This document shows, in pieces, positions 25,392 through 34,493 of a stretch of 64,000 bases of DNA; position 1 is the stretch's first letter; every line of letters starts with the position of its first letter. A program made the position numbers and the translations under genes. This DNA comes from Syntrophales bacterium (GTDB lineage Bacteria; Desulfobacterota; Syntrophia; Syntrophales; UBA8958), in assembly GCA_026417625.1 (NCBI GenBank), contig JAOACW010000006.1, positions 1 to 64,000 of the forward strand. Direction: 5' to 3'. Under the pieces are notes generated by a model, which saw nothing but the letters and a program-made list of their open reading frames with translations, searched no databases and was not told where the DNA came from.

Positions 25392-26198
25392 ATGAAATAC
25401 GGGGCGACCAACCATCCTTTCCATCCCGTAACCAATGAGATACGATTTATTGCCTCTATGGGCTTTGATTATTTGGAACTTTGCTTGGATCCACCTAATT
25501 GCATTCCGGAAAAATTGTTTGATGATTGGAGAGAAATCAAGAATGTGCTGGACGGTGAGGGTCTTCAGCTTCCGGTTGTTCATCTTCCCACGTTTGTATG
25601 GCTCGCCGATATGTATCCGTCAATACGGGAGGCTTCATTGATGGAGATTTATAAAGCCCTGGACTTTACTAGGGAAATAGGTGTTCGGAAGGCTGTGCTT
25701 CATCCAGGGTACATCACAGGTTTACTCTCTTTCTCGCCAAATGTGGGGAAGATGTATGCACTTGAATCCTTGGATTTAATCATTAGGCGAGCTGAGGAGC
25801 TGGGTATCGTAATCTGTCTGGAAAATCTTTTCCCGAAGTTGGGGAATTTCCATCGGCCGGAGGAGTTTTCAGCAGTGCTTACAAAGTACCCGTCACTTAT
25901 GGTGACGCTTGATCTAGGCCATGCCAGTTTACGTGCACCAAAAGAGCAGATTCAGTCATTTGTTTCCGCGGTGATGGGTAGAATTGGTCATGTGCATGTG
26001 GCCGACAATAACGGTCGCGATGATGAGCATTTGCCCATCGGTGTAGGGCGGGTGGATCTAGTTGGGGGATTGCGTGCCATTAAAGCTACAGGTTATGATG
26101 ATACTTTAACGCTTGAAGTTTTTGCACCGGATAGGGAGTACCTAGGTATCTCTTTGCGAAAGGTTAAGAGTCTCTGGGAACAACTGTCGGTCTCCTGA
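25392..26198 (+). CDS. sugar phosphate isomerase/epimerase-family TIM barrel
   Basis: This 268-residue protein belongs to the AP-endonuclease-2/xylose isomerase-like TIM-barrel family. The metal-binding residues appear in the expected order: VLHPGYITG, ICLENLFPK (Glu), TLDLGHASL (Asp, His), GHVHVADNNG and TLEVF (Glu). The true reaction may be an isomerase, epimerase, dehydratase or AP endonuclease. The ATG at 25392 has GAGGTG at a good distance; the upstream TTG is not favoured. The 3' end overlaps the convergent nitrilase-family gene by 57 bases. Confidence 0.85.
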   Translation: MKYGATNHPFHPVTNEIRFIASMGFDYLELCLDPPNCIPEKLFDDWREIKNVLDGEGLQLPVVHLPTFVWLADMYPSIREASLMEIYKALDFTREIGVRKAVLHPGYITGLLSFSPNVGKMYALESLDLIIRRAEELGIVICLENLFPKLGNFHRPEEFSAVLTKYPSLMVTLDLGHASLRAPKEQIQSFVSAVMGRIGHVHVADNNGRDDEHLPIGVGRVDLVGGLRAIKATGYDDTLTLEVFAPDREYLGISLRKVKSLWEQLSVS

Positions 26199-27008
26199 GT
26201 ACTGCGTGTAAACCTCGGGCCTTATACTCTTAAGAAAGGGCATTCTGGAACGAATTTCATCTACCTTGTTGAGGTCGATCGTTGTTGTTATGAATGTTTC
26301 AAATTCATCTCTGCTCTCAAATACGGTTTCTCCGAAGGGATCAATAATGGCAGAATGCCCGAAGAATGTTGCTTTTACACCGCCAAGCGTTTTTGTTCCA
26401 ACCTGGTTTACCCCGACGACGTACATTTGATTTTCTATTGCCCTGGCTCGCAGAAGGATCTGCCAGTGCTCGAGTCGGGGATGGGGAAATGCTGCAGGTA
26501 TGAGACACAGTTTAGCCCCCGACAGGGCGTAAATACGGAACATCTCAGGAAAGCGAAGATCGTAACACACGGCAAGACCAATCTTCCCCCACGGAGAGTG
26601 GGCGGTTACGAGTTTGTTTCCAGGAGTGAGGTATTTATCCTCACCAGCCAGAGGAAACAGATGCACTTTATGATAGACGCCTGCTGTCTTTCCACGGTTA
26701 TCGAAGAGGTAAAAGGTGTTTGTCATGCCACCTGATTCATGTCTGCTGAGCAAAGATCCCCCGATCCAAATGTTGTTTTGTTTTGCAAGTTCCCCAATGC
26801 GGTCCACCATCTTTTGATGAGTGTCAACGAGGTCTTTTAAACTTTCCCAGTCAAAACCTGTGGTCCATAGTTCGGGAAAACAGATGAGTTGAACTCCTTT
26901 TTCTGAAGCTTTTCTTACGTATTCCTCGGCTTTACTCAGATTGGCAGAAGGAGAGCCACTTATGACATCCATCTGTACCAAGGCGATGGTGAGAGTTGAG
27001 TTGTCCAT
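26142..27008 (-). CDS. carbon-nitrogen hydrolase (nitrilase superfamily)
   Basis: This 288-residue amidase has the full triad: Glu in CFPELWTTG, Lys in YHKVHLFPLAGE and Cys in GLAVCYDLRFPEM. These, with AFPHPRLEHWQILLRARAIENQ, resemble omega-amidase/Nit2-type enzymes. The preferred start is the ATG at 27008; an in-frame TTG lies at 27026. It converges with the TIM-barrel gene with a 57-base overlap of coding sequence, and lies 26 bases after the ferritin-like gene, likely sharing its promoter. Confidence 0.9.
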   Translation of the reverse strand: MDNSTLTIALVQMDVISGSPSANLSKAEEYVRKASEKGVQLICFPELWTTGFDWESLKDLVDTHQKMVDRIGELAKQNNIWIGGSLLSRHESGGMTNTFYLFDNRGKTAGVYHKVHLFPLAGEDKYLTPGNKLVTAHSPWGKIGLAVCYDLRFPEMFRIYALSGAKLCLIPAAFPHPRLEHWQILLRARAIENQMYVVGVNQVGTKTLGGVKATFFGHSAIIDPFGETVFESRDEFETFITTTIDLNKVDEIRSRMPFLKSIRPEVYTQYSGDRQLFPETLNLSQRDT

Positions 27009-27034
27009 TGTCACAGAAAATGCCAATCTTGTCT

Positions 27035-27493
27035 CTAGCGGGAGACCACTAGTTTTAATAAACTGTTGTAATGTTGTCTTTCCTCTTCTATTATGGCATC
27101 TACTATGTGATGTTCGTGTTGTGGGACGAGCCTTTTAATTTCGTGATAGAAGAGTATGGAATCTAGTTCCCTTCGTAGGGCAAATTCTACAGCATCCGCT
27201 ACGTTTTTGGGCACTTCATCTACCTTTTTGAAAACTATGTTGCCGTCGATAAAGTTGTGAAGATATGCATCGTACTCACCATCGTAAGTTTCAGGAGGGT
27301 TTACCTTTTCCATTGCGGCAAAGATCTTTCTAAATATTTTTTGATGATTTTTTTCTTCGTCCGCTAATCGGGCAAACAGCTTCTTAGTTTCTTCATCATT
27401 GGTCAGCTGGATAGCATAGCGGTAGAAGTTTTCCCCATTTTCTTCGATGCGAATGGCAAACTCTAAAATATCACTTCCCCTGAAAGTAGACAT
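27035..27493 (-). CDS. ferritin-like (rubrerythrin-type) diiron protein
   Basis: This 152-residue four-helix protein has di-iron ligands typical of rubrerythrin-like domains: ILEFAIRIEENGENFYRYA (Glu), LADEEKNHQKIF (EExxH), EFALRRELDSILFYHEI (Glu) and IIEEERQHYNSLL (EExxH-like). No rubredoxin domain is present. Such proteins act in peroxide reduction or iron handling in anaerobes. AAGGAGGAGA precedes the ATG at 27493. Confidence 0.9.
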   Translation of the reverse strand: MSTFRGSDILEFAIRIEENGENFYRYAIQLTNDEETKKLFARLADEEKNHQKIFRKIFAAMEKVNPPETYDGEYDAYLHNFIDGNIVFKKVDEVPKNVADAVEFALRRELDSILFYHEIKRLVPQHEHHIVDAIIEEERQHYNSLLKLVVSR

Positions 27494-27584
27494 CTCTTCT
27501 CCTCCTTGGGTTTTATTACACAACGAGGATATACAGTAAAATTGTATGTAGATACAAGCTTTTTGTCGTAGATAGAGAGCTATT

Positions 27585-29030
27585 TCACTTTGGTCGTTTC
27601 TTTACGTATACTTTCACCGAAACTGAAGAGGGGGATCCATCTACGAGGGACACATGGGGAGGTAGCTTGAGAGGAACGTTGAGTACTACAGTTTCCGTAA
27701 TTTTCGCAAGATCTATAGGTGTGGTGGTAATTTTTAAGTTCCGTTCTCTCATAAACCTCGGCATGATGACCCTAACGTGGGATGGATCGACCTTTATAGA
27801 TGTTATTTTGACTCCTCTCGGGGGAGAATTTTTTTTGGCCACCTCAACACGTGCTGTATCGGTTATGAGTCGGGAGGCGGTAATTTTAATAGAGCTAGGC
27901 GATATGGTAACAATGGAAAGATTGGATGGTAGCCTTACGATGTCTTTGGATAGACCTATTACGTTGGTACCTTCCTTGAGGTGGGATAGATCTAAACTCA
28001 CTTTTAGATGTTCCGGCGTGAGTAATTGAAAGGCCTGAGGTGGTCCCATAAGTCCTATCTTAACCTCCGAAGCCGGAGGTTCTTCAAGGACGAACTGCGG
28101 AGGGATATTTACAAAGTTGAGATATAATGTGTAATCTTTGAAAATGGTCTCTTTCTGATAACCGAAGAGGACCCAGAGGAAAGATGCCAAAACAAGCGCT
28201 ATGAATTTTTCTTTTATGTTCTGTTTCCACAGGGTATCTGCAAAAGGTTTACGATGAACGAATTTCTCAATCAGATGGGACTCTATTATTTGCTTTAGAT
28301 CTGTAAGATTTGTAATTTCTTCTAACGTCTCACCCCGGGCAATAGATATGGTACCCTTTTTTTCTGAGACTACTATACAGAGGGCGTCTGTTCTCTCTGC
28401 TAACCCAAGGGCTGCTGTATGACGGAGACCGAGATTTTTGCTTTGTTCACCCTGGCTGGCTAGGGGTAAATGACATCCAAAGGTGCTTACCCTATCCCCC
28501 TCGATTATAACGGCGCCGTCATGGCCGCTGGAGTGAGGATCGAAGATACTCTCCAATAGAGAGTGACTTACGAGTCCATTCAGTGGAATCCCTCCGCTTA
28601 TGTGGCGTCCCAGGGGGTCGTTCCCACTTATGACGATCAAAGCTCCAACGTTCTTTTCTGCCATGTTGCTTACAGCAGAGGTGATTGCCTCAGCCACAGT
28701 GGCATATGGGGTAGTTTGGCTTATCTTTTTACCCATCTGGCCAATAAGACCCAGACGTTCGAAGAATCGCTTAAGATCCTCCTGGAATATGACGACAAGG
28801 ACGAATAAAAAGATAGCAAAGAAACCCTGAAATATTAGGGTTGTGAGGTACAATTGCAAAAAACGGGCGATTCCGTAAATTAAGGCAACAACACTTATAC
28901 CGATAAGTACCAGCCGGGTGGGTCTCTGTTTGAACCATGAGAGCAAAATGGATATAAGAGCCGCCACGATAATTATATCAACGATATCCTGAATACGAAT
29001 ATTGCGCAGTATGTACGCTATGTTAGACAT
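27585..29030 (-). CDS. cdaA: diadenylate cyclase fused to YbbR-type region (CdaA-CdaR fusion)
   Basis: The N-terminal 1-260 is CdaA: three membrane helices within about 12-82 and a DAC domain making c-di-AMP from two ATP, with the catalytic DGA (171-173) and RHT (203-205) motifs and SGGIPLNG. Residues about 276-292 form a further membrane helix, and 300-481 hold two or three YbbR-like repeats (ASEVKIGLMGP, TARVEVAKK, VVLNVPLKLPPHVSLVDGSP), the extracytoplasmic fold of the CdaR regulator that is usually a separate gene. Whether the YbbR part regulates the cyclase here is inference. Confidence 0.9.
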   Translation of the reverse strand: MSNIAYILRNIRIQDIVDIIIVAALISILLSWFKQRPTRLVLIGISVVALIYGIARFLQLYLTTLIFQGFFAIFLFVLVVIFQEDLKRFFERLGLIGQMGKKISQTTPYATVAEAITSAVSNMAEKNVGALIVISGNDPLGRHISGGIPLNGLVSHSLLESIFDPHSSGHDGAVIIEGDRVSTFGCHLPLASQGEQSKNLGLRHTAALGLAERTDALCIVVSEKKGTISIARGETLEEITNLTDLKQIIESHLIEKFVHRKPFADTLWKQNIKEKFIALVLASFLWVLFGYQKETIFKDYTLYLNFVNIPPQFVLEEPPASEVKIGLMGPPQAFQLLTPEHLKVSLDLSHLKEGTNVIGLSKDIVRLPSNLSIVTISPSSIKITASRLITDTARVEVAKKNSPPRGVKITSIKVDPSHVRVIMPRFMRERNLKITTTPIDLAKITETVVLNVPLKLPPHVSLVDGSPSSVSVKVYVKKRPK

Positions 29031-29049
29031 TTCAAATTAAGCAATAACC

Positions 29050-29078
29050 TTGATTTTGTGTAAATTGGTCATTATAGT
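29050..29078 (+). promoter_or_regulatory. promoter placing +1 on the TonB-like start codon
   Basis: TTGATT (29050-29055) and TATAGT (29073-29078) are 17 bases apart. The ATG at 29085 begins 6 bases after the -10, and no ribosome site is present between. Confidence 0.55.
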
Positions 29079-29084
29079 TTTTTT

Positions 29085-29603
29085 ATGTACAACAAAACGT
29101 TAACAATTGCATTATCTCTTTCTCTCATTATTCATCTTTCTATACTTGGTGTTTCCTTTTTTGAAAGTAAGCCTGCTACAAAAGTTCTGGAGCGGAGCTC
29201 GATATTTGTAAATTTGTATGATGAAGGGGGACATGGAGCTGTGGTGGAAGGACATGACTCCAAAGATGTTTCGATATTGAATGCTGATGTTTCAATTGCT
29301 TTATTACCGAGTGATGTAAGTTATCGGGACTACATTTTGTCCGTGAAGAGACGTATAGAAGAGAGGTGGCTTTATTCAGGCTCTGCTTTCACACATGGCG
29401 AAAAGGGAGTGACCACTATTCGTTTTTCCATTTCATCTTCAGGAGATCTTGTAGATTACACTATCGTTTCATCCTCTGGTTTTCCCGTTCTGGATAGGAC
29501 TGCTTTAGACGTAATTTGTTCTGCAGCCCCCTTTGGTCCATTCCCATCACATATTAAGATTTCCCAAATTAACGTTGTTGCGGAGTTTTATTATGGAATC
29601 TAG
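29085..29603 (+). CDS. TonB-like protein
   Basis: This 172-residue protein has one N-terminal membrane helix (about residues 6-26) and a C-terminal TonB fold (IEERWLYSGSA..GVTTIRFSISSSGDLVDYTIVSSSGFPVLDRTALDVICSAAPFGPFP), matching TonB/TolA C-terminal domains that contact outer-membrane receptors. It lacks the usual Pro-rich spacer, so it may be a TolA-like or short TonB variant. ExbB/ExbD are not in the window. It converges with the downstream beta-CASP gene, 6 bases apart. No ribosome site is seen. Confidence 0.85.
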   Translation: MYNKTLTIALSLSLIIHLSILGVSFFESKPATKVLERSSIFVNLYDEGGHGAVVEGHDSKDVSILNADVSIALLPSDVSYRDYILSVKRRIEERWLYSGSAFTHGEKGVTTIRFSISSSGDLVDYTIVSSSGFPVLDRTALDVICSAAPFGPFPSHIKISQINVVAEFYYGI

Positions 29604-29608
29604 TGACA

Positions 29609-31231
29609 TTATCGTAATGACTCACCTTTTGATTCTCCTGTGTAAAGTGCAATCAAACTTTCCAATCTCACGATCTGTTCTCTGAGGTCATTTTGTTCAT
29701 CAAGACTCAGGGATTCTAATTGTTTTCTTTTCATTCGGAGCATTTCGACATAAGTAGCTAAATCTCTTAGGATTTTGTCCCAATCTACAGGAGGTATTAA
29801 GGCTGCTTCTTTCATTAGTTTGGGTGTTTCCCCTTTTACAAGTAACCACTCCTCTAATCGGTCTGGGATATACACTGGATAGTTGAACCTATCTCTGATA
29901 AGGTCCGCAAGTGCCTTCTGAGCTTGGTATTCACCGTGGATAAGAAACACTTGGAGGTTAGGTGATCGAAAGTGGCTCAGCCATTCGAGTAGTTGGCTCT
30001 GACCAGCATGGGCGGAGAAACCATTTATTGTGAAGATTTTTGCTTTAACTGCAATTTCCTCTCCAAAGATTCTTACCTTGCGGGCTCCATCTACTAGACG
30101 ACGACCGATTGTGCCTTGGGCCTGGTAACCTACGAAGACTACACTTGCCCCTTCACGCCACAAATTGTGGCGAAGATGGTGTTTAATTCTACCTGCATCA
30201 GCCATGCCACTTGCTGATATTACGATGGAGGGTTTGTTTACACTGTTGATCTTTATGGATTCCTCTGTGGTTTTTGTAAATCTCAGCTGGGGTAGATGTA
30301 GGGGATCCTGTTTAACTTTGAGGATATTTTGGGCATCTTCGTCGAAATACTGAGTATATTGGTGGAATATCTCAGTGACCTTTATGGCGAGAGGGCTGTC
30401 AACGTAAACCATCATGTCTTCAGGCAAACGTCCATCCCGGTGGAGAAGGTGGAGACAATATATTATTTCTTGGGTTCTCTCCACGGCAAAGGCAGGGATA
30501 ATAACCTTTTCTCCGTTTTTATAACTGTAATCGATAGCTTCGGCTAGTTCTTCTAGACTTTCCTGTTCGTTTTTATGGTCTCTGTTTCCGTATGTGGATT
30601 CCATGAACAAAAAGTCTCCTTTTTCCGGTGTGTAGGGGTCCTTAACTATAAGCTGTGCTGTTCTTCCGATGTCACCGGAGAATATTAGTTTTGTCGGGTT
30701 TGTGTTTCCTGTCATTTGGATTTCGACTAAGGCGGAGCCCAGTATATGACCGGAGTCCCTGAAGGTTACTTCTACACCGGGGTTGGGGTTGAAAGGATGG
30801 TCGTACTCCACATCTCTGATAAGTGTTATCGCTTTTTCTACATCGCCCTGGGTATATAGTGGCTCAACTTTTTCCTCCCCATGACGTTGTCTTTTTCGGT
30901 TTTTCCACTGGGTTTCTATTTCCTGGATGTGTGCGCTGTCGAGAAGCATAAGGTACATAAGATCCTTCGTGGGTGGAGTGCAGTAGACCGGTCCATTATA
31001 TCCTTCGGACACGAGGCGGGGTAATAGCCCTGTGTGATACAGGTGAGCGTGGGTTACAAGAATGAAGTCTATTTCTTTAGGTTTATAAAGTTTGGTTTCA
31101 CGGTTTCTAATATCGGCATCGCTGCCTCCTTGGTGAAGTCCACAATCGACGGCAAATCTTCCTTCGTGGTATTCGATCATGAAACAAGACCCAGTAACTT
31201 CTCTTGCTGCTCCTAGAAAGTGAACTTTCAT
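29609..31231 (-). CDS. beta-CASP MBL-fold RNA-processing-type protein with altered metal motif
   Basis: This 540-residue protein is close to the COG1236/Ysh1-like beta-CASP nucleases. It has SGDIGR (metal Asp), SPLAIKVTEIF, SGMADAGRIKHHLRHNLW, INGFSAHAGQSQLLEW and a helical C-terminus. The catalytic motif normally HxHxDH reads HAHLYH at residues 61-66, with Tyr65 in place of Asp, so one metal ligand is lost unless the base is a sequencing error. It may be inactive, weakly active or retuned. It is a single gene, convergent with the TonB-like gene. Confidence 0.88.
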   Translation of the reverse strand: MKVHFLGAAREVTGSCFMIEYHEGRFAVDCGLHQGGSDADIRNRETKLYKPKEIDFILVTHAHLYHTGLLPRLVSEGYNGPVYCTPPTKDLMYLMLLDSAHIQEIETQWKNRKRQRHGEEKVEPLYTQGDVEKAITLIRDVEYDHPFNPNPGVEVTFRDSGHILGSALVEIQMTGNTNPTKLIFSGDIGRTAQLIVKDPYTPEKGDFLFMESTYGNRDHKNEQESLEELAEAIDYSYKNGEKVIIPAFAVERTQEIIYCLHLLHRDGRLPEDMMVYVDSPLAIKVTEIFHQYTQYFDEDAQNILKVKQDPLHLPQLRFTKTTEESIKINSVNKPSIVISASGMADAGRIKHHLRHNLWREGASVVFVGYQAQGTIGRRLVDGARKVRIFGEEIAVKAKIFTINGFSAHAGQSQLLEWLSHFRSPNLQVFLIHGEYQAQKALADLIRDRFNYPVYIPDRLEEWLLVKGETPKLMKEAALIPPVDWDKILRDLATYVEMLRMKRKQLESLSLDEQNDLREQIVRLESLIALYTGESKGESLR

Positions 31232-31368
31232 CCTTGACCTCCAAAATAGTGATCTTTCCCATATGACATACAGTGGATAAAAAGCAACTGTGGATGTGGT
31301 CTAATCAGGTGTTTACAAGGACATTATCGGTATTAATTTATTTATTGAGGTGCGGAGGTAAATGCTGG

Positions 31369-32286
31369 ATGCGTGACGAGGTTGTTGTTGCTTTTGAGAA
31401 TGTGAGCAAGGTGTTCGGTAAAACGATAGCAGTTGATGGTGTTACTTTTACCGTAAGCAAAGGGGAGTGTTTTGGTATTTTGGGACCGAACGGTGCCGGC
31501 AAAACCTCTACAATTAGGATGATATACGGTTTATCACCTCTCAGCGGAGGCTCTTTAAAGGTATTCGGTATGGATGTCACGAGAGATATCCGTTCTGTAA
31601 AAAGGAGATTAGGAGTATGTCAGCAGGAAACGACTCTGGATCCAGACCTTACTGTGCTTGATAACCTTATAGTTTTTGCCCGTTACTTTGGTATTCCGAA
31701 GCGTGATGCTGTTCCTAGGGCAGAGGAATTATTGCATTTTATGGGTTTGGAGAGCAAGAGTCATGTGAAGGTGGGAGAGTTATCCGGGGGTATGATCCGG
31801 AGGTTGATGTTGGCGAGAGCCCTGATCAATGATCCGGAACTTCTCATTCTCGACGAACCGACGATTGGTCTCGATCCTCAGTCGAGAAATCAGGTTTGGG
31901 ATAAGTTAATGGATTTAAGACTCAACGGGTTAACGATCCTTTTGACGACCCATTACATGGAGGAAGCGGCTAAACTATGTGACCGCATTATAATAATGGA
32001 TAGAGGTAAGATTCTGGTCGAGGGAAGTCCTGAATTACTTGTAAAAGAATACATTGGTACTCACGTGCTGGAGATCACCGATGCTCCTTATGTGTTGAGA
32101 GATTATCTACATCATTCGAGTGTACCCTATGAAGAGTTTGGTCATCGTCTGGTTGTCTACGGGAAAAATTTGGAGCGTATATACGGAGAGATCAGTGGAA
32201 TTGTTCGTGGAAACGGTTGTGTGCTCCGCATGGCCAATCTTGAGGATGTTTTTTTGAAAATGACGGGTAGGAGTTTGAAAGATTGA
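31369..32286 (+). CDS. ABC-2 type exporter ATP-binding subunit
   Basis: This 305-residue ATPase has Walker A GPNGAGKTS, signature LSGGMIRRLMLARAL, Walker B LLILDEPTIGLDPQ and H-loop TTHYMEEA. The arrangement matches NodI/DrrA-type ABC-2 exporters. The ATG at 31369, with GGAGG about 11 bases upstream, is preferred to the upstream ATG at 31273, which would add 32 residues lacking homology. The stop overlaps the permease start by 4 bases. The substrate is unknown; lipid or polysaccharide-linked export is possible. Confidence 0.9.
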   Translation: MRDEVVVAFENVSKVFGKTIAVDGVTFTVSKGECFGILGPNGAGKTSTIRMIYGLSPLSGGSLKVFGMDVTRDIRSVKRRLGVCQQETTLDPDLTVLDNLIVFARYFGIPKRDAVPRAEELLHFMGLESKSHVKVGELSGGMIRRLMLARALINDPELLILDEPTIGLDPQSRNQVWDKLMDLRLNGLTILLTTHYMEEAAKLCDRIIIMDRGKILVEGSPELLVKEYIGTHVLEITDAPYVLRDYLHHSSVPYEEFGHRLVVYGKNLERIYGEISGIVRGNGCVLRMANLEDVFLKMTGRSLKD

Positions 32287-33050
32287 TCGCGGGAGTTTTC
32301 AGGGTTTGGTTACGTAACTGGGAAGTTCACAAGGCAACCTGGAAGATCAATTTTTTGGTGCCTCTCTTGGAACCCATTTTTTATCTGGTGGCATTTGGTG
32401 TAGGATTAAACGCTCTTGTTGGAGAAGTGAACCTTTATGGCCAGAAAGTGTCGTACTTTACCTTTGTCGCTACGGCTATCCTAGGTATAAACATTATGAA
32501 CTATGCTTTTTTCGAAAACACCTATTCGTCTTTTGTTCGCATGTATTACCAGAAAACCTTTGATGCCATGATTGCAACACCCCTAACTCCTGAAGAAATT
32601 ATCACAGGAGAAATTGTTTGGGGAGCAACCAAGTCGCTTATGGCAACAGTGGTCGTTATGTTCGTACTGAGCCTGTTTGATCTTATCCGTTATCCCCATG
32701 GGCTTATGGTTATTCCCCTTGCGGTTATTGGCGGTTTGGCATTTGGTAGTATAGGTATGTTTTTCACTGCGTTTGTTCGACACATCGATTCTTTCAACTT
32801 GCCTTACTTTTTGTTCATTACCCCGATGTATCTATTCAGTGGTACTTTTTTTCCCTTAGATGTTTTGCCTTTGTGGATGCAGATTTTGGCTTTTTTCCTA
32901 CCTCTCACGCATCTGGTTAACATGATAAGGGAGTTCTGTTATGGGAGTCTGGGTAGTGGTGTGCTATTAGGTATTGGTTATTTTTCCCTCTGTATACTTG
33001 TTTTTTATGCCTTTGCCCTACGAAAGATGAAGAATCGATTGCTACGGTAA
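32283..33050 (+). CDS. ABC-2 type exporter permease
   Basis: This 255-residue NodJ-like inner-membrane permease has about six membrane helices, with FVATAILGINIMNYAFFENTYSSFVRM and LFIITPMYLFSGTFFPLDVLP being ABC-2 signature stretches. The TTG at 32283 overlaps the ATPase stop (TTGA) and is likely the start through coupling. It forms a two-gene transporter with the preceding ATPase. Confidence 0.9.
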   Translation: MIAGVFRVWLRNWEVHKATWKINFLVPLLEPIFYLVAFGVGLNALVGEVNLYGQKVSYFTFVATAILGINIMNYAFFENTYSSFVRMYYQKTFDAMIATPLTPEEIITGEIVWGATKSLMATVVVMFVLSLFDLIRYPHGLMVIPLAVIGGLAFGSIGMFFTAFVRHIDSFNLPYFLFITPMYLFSGTFFPLDVLPLWMQILAFFLPLTHLVNMIREFCYGSLGSGVLLGIGYFSLCILVFYAFALRKMKNRLLR

Positions 33051-33058
33051 AATGTCAA

Positions 33059-34363
33059 CTACCTTGAAGAGTCAATGTACTCTACGATCTTTTCTGCTAT
33101 TGTTTTGACTATGTGCTCGAATTTTGTTTCGTCTTTTTCTAGCAATGTCATTCTGAATCCCCTAAGAGAGGTAAAAAAGGAGGTTAATGGCACAACGCAG
33201 ATCCCCGTGGAAGCTAGTAAATAGTAAACAAATCGTTTGTCCTGTTCAATTTTCTGACTAACAAGGGAGTTCACAAAATCTTTGATTTCTGGATGTTCAA
33301 TGGGCAGTGTCTGTCTATCATTGAGGAACGCTTCGTTGAATACTACTGTCATGTAAAACGCACCGTTTGGTTTGTTGACTATAATACCGGGCACATCTTT
33401 AAGTATATTGTACGCTATATTGGAGAGCCTTTCGTAGTGCTTGACCCTTTCTTGGAGGTATTTGTTGTATTCGGGGTGTTGCATAATTTTGGGAATGGAA
33501 ATCTGCGGGAGCGTGGTTGAGCATACCTCTGCCATTTTTTGCTTCAGTATTATGTCTATATAACGGTCAAAAGTTTCGTCCCTTTTTGCGTTATAAACTT
33601 CTATCCATCCACATCGAGCTCCAGGCCATGGGAATTCCTTGGATATACCTTTCATGCTGAAGCCAGGGACATCCTCAATGACGTCTGAGAGAGGTAACGT
33701 TTCTTTCCCATTGTAAACCATATTTATGTATGTCTCATCAAATATCAGAAAAAGATCGTATTCTTTTGCTATGCGCACTATTTCCCTCAAGATTTCAGGA
33801 GGATACACAAAACCTGTGGGATTGTCAGGGTTAATTACGAGAATACCAACTATTGAATGATGACTTTTCACCTTTTGTTCCAATTCCCTGAGGTCTGGGG
33901 ACCAGTTGCTGTATGGATTCATTCGATAAGTGTTAGGTGGAAAGGATGCGTGTAGTACCTCCGCAAGAAAATGGGTAGAATATGTTGGTTCCGGAACTAT
34001 TATACGGGCGTCCACGCGTATTGCGCTGTATATTCTTGCAATAGCATCGCCGAGGCCGTTGAAGAATATTATGTCGTCTCTTGTGATTTGAACCTTTCCC
34101 CGTCTATTGACCATTTCCACAAGGAAATCTCGGGTTTCGTCAACACCTTGTGTGGGTGAGTAGGCGAAGGATTTGTCGTCTTTTATTATGTCGATGATTA
34201 TCTCTTTCATCCAGTCTGGTATACGTTCGCCTTTGAGTACGGGATCGCCTATATTTTCCCAGTGGACTTCTATCCCATACTCTTCCATTTTTTTTGCAAT
34301 ATTCACTATATTTCTAATTTCGTATGTAAGACCTGTTCCAGCTCGCGCTATATCGAAACGCAT
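33059..34363 (-). CDS. class I/II pyridoxal-phosphate aminotransferase
   Basis: This 434-residue enzyme has the AAT fold. FFNGLGDAIARI is the PLP phosphate region, INPDNPTGFVYP the Asn motif, IFDETYINMVYN the Asp, GISKEFPWPGARCGW the Schiff-base Lys, and GFRMTLL the carboxylate Arg. It belongs to a group with an N-terminal extension; the substrate is uncertain (LL-DAP or alanine/aspartate type). It lies in its own unit and converges with the permease gene 9 bases away. Confidence 0.9.
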   Translation of the reverse strand: MRFDIARAGTGLTYEIRNIVNIAKKMEEYGIEVHWENIGDPVLKGERIPDWMKEIIIDIIKDDKSFAYSPTQGVDETRDFLVEMVNRRGKVQITRDDIIFFNGLGDAIARIYSAIRVDARIIVPEPTYSTHFLAEVLHASFPPNTYRMNPYSNWSPDLRELEQKVKSHHSIVGILVINPDNPTGFVYPPEILREIVRIAKEYDLFLIFDETYINMVYNGKETLPLSDVIEDVPGFSMKGISKEFPWPGARCGWIEVYNAKRDETFDRYIDIILKQKMAEVCSTTLPQISIPKIMQHPEYNKYLQERVKHYERLSNIAYNILKDVPGIIVNKPNGAFYMTVVFNEAFLNDRQTLPIEHPEIKDFVNSLVSQKIEQDKRFVYYLLASTGICVVPLTSFFTSLRGFRMTLLEKDETKFEHIVKTIAEKIVEYIDSSR

Positions 34364-34457
34364 TTTTTTGACTTAACCCTCCGTATTGCGTAGTTTAAAT
34401 GTGCTTCATTTATTATAATCTTACTTAAATATCCAGAGTTTTTTGAATTTTCAAGTA

Positions 34458-34486
34458 TTGACGGGTAAAAGCGAATCTCTTATAGG
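34458..34486 (+). promoter_or_regulatory. promoter immediately upstream of RNase D start
   Basis: TTGACG (34458-34463) and TATAGG (34481-34486) are 17 bases apart. The expected +1 is about 34493, within one or two bases of the TTG at 34494. Confidence 0.5.
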
Positions 34487-34493
34487 TTGAAAA

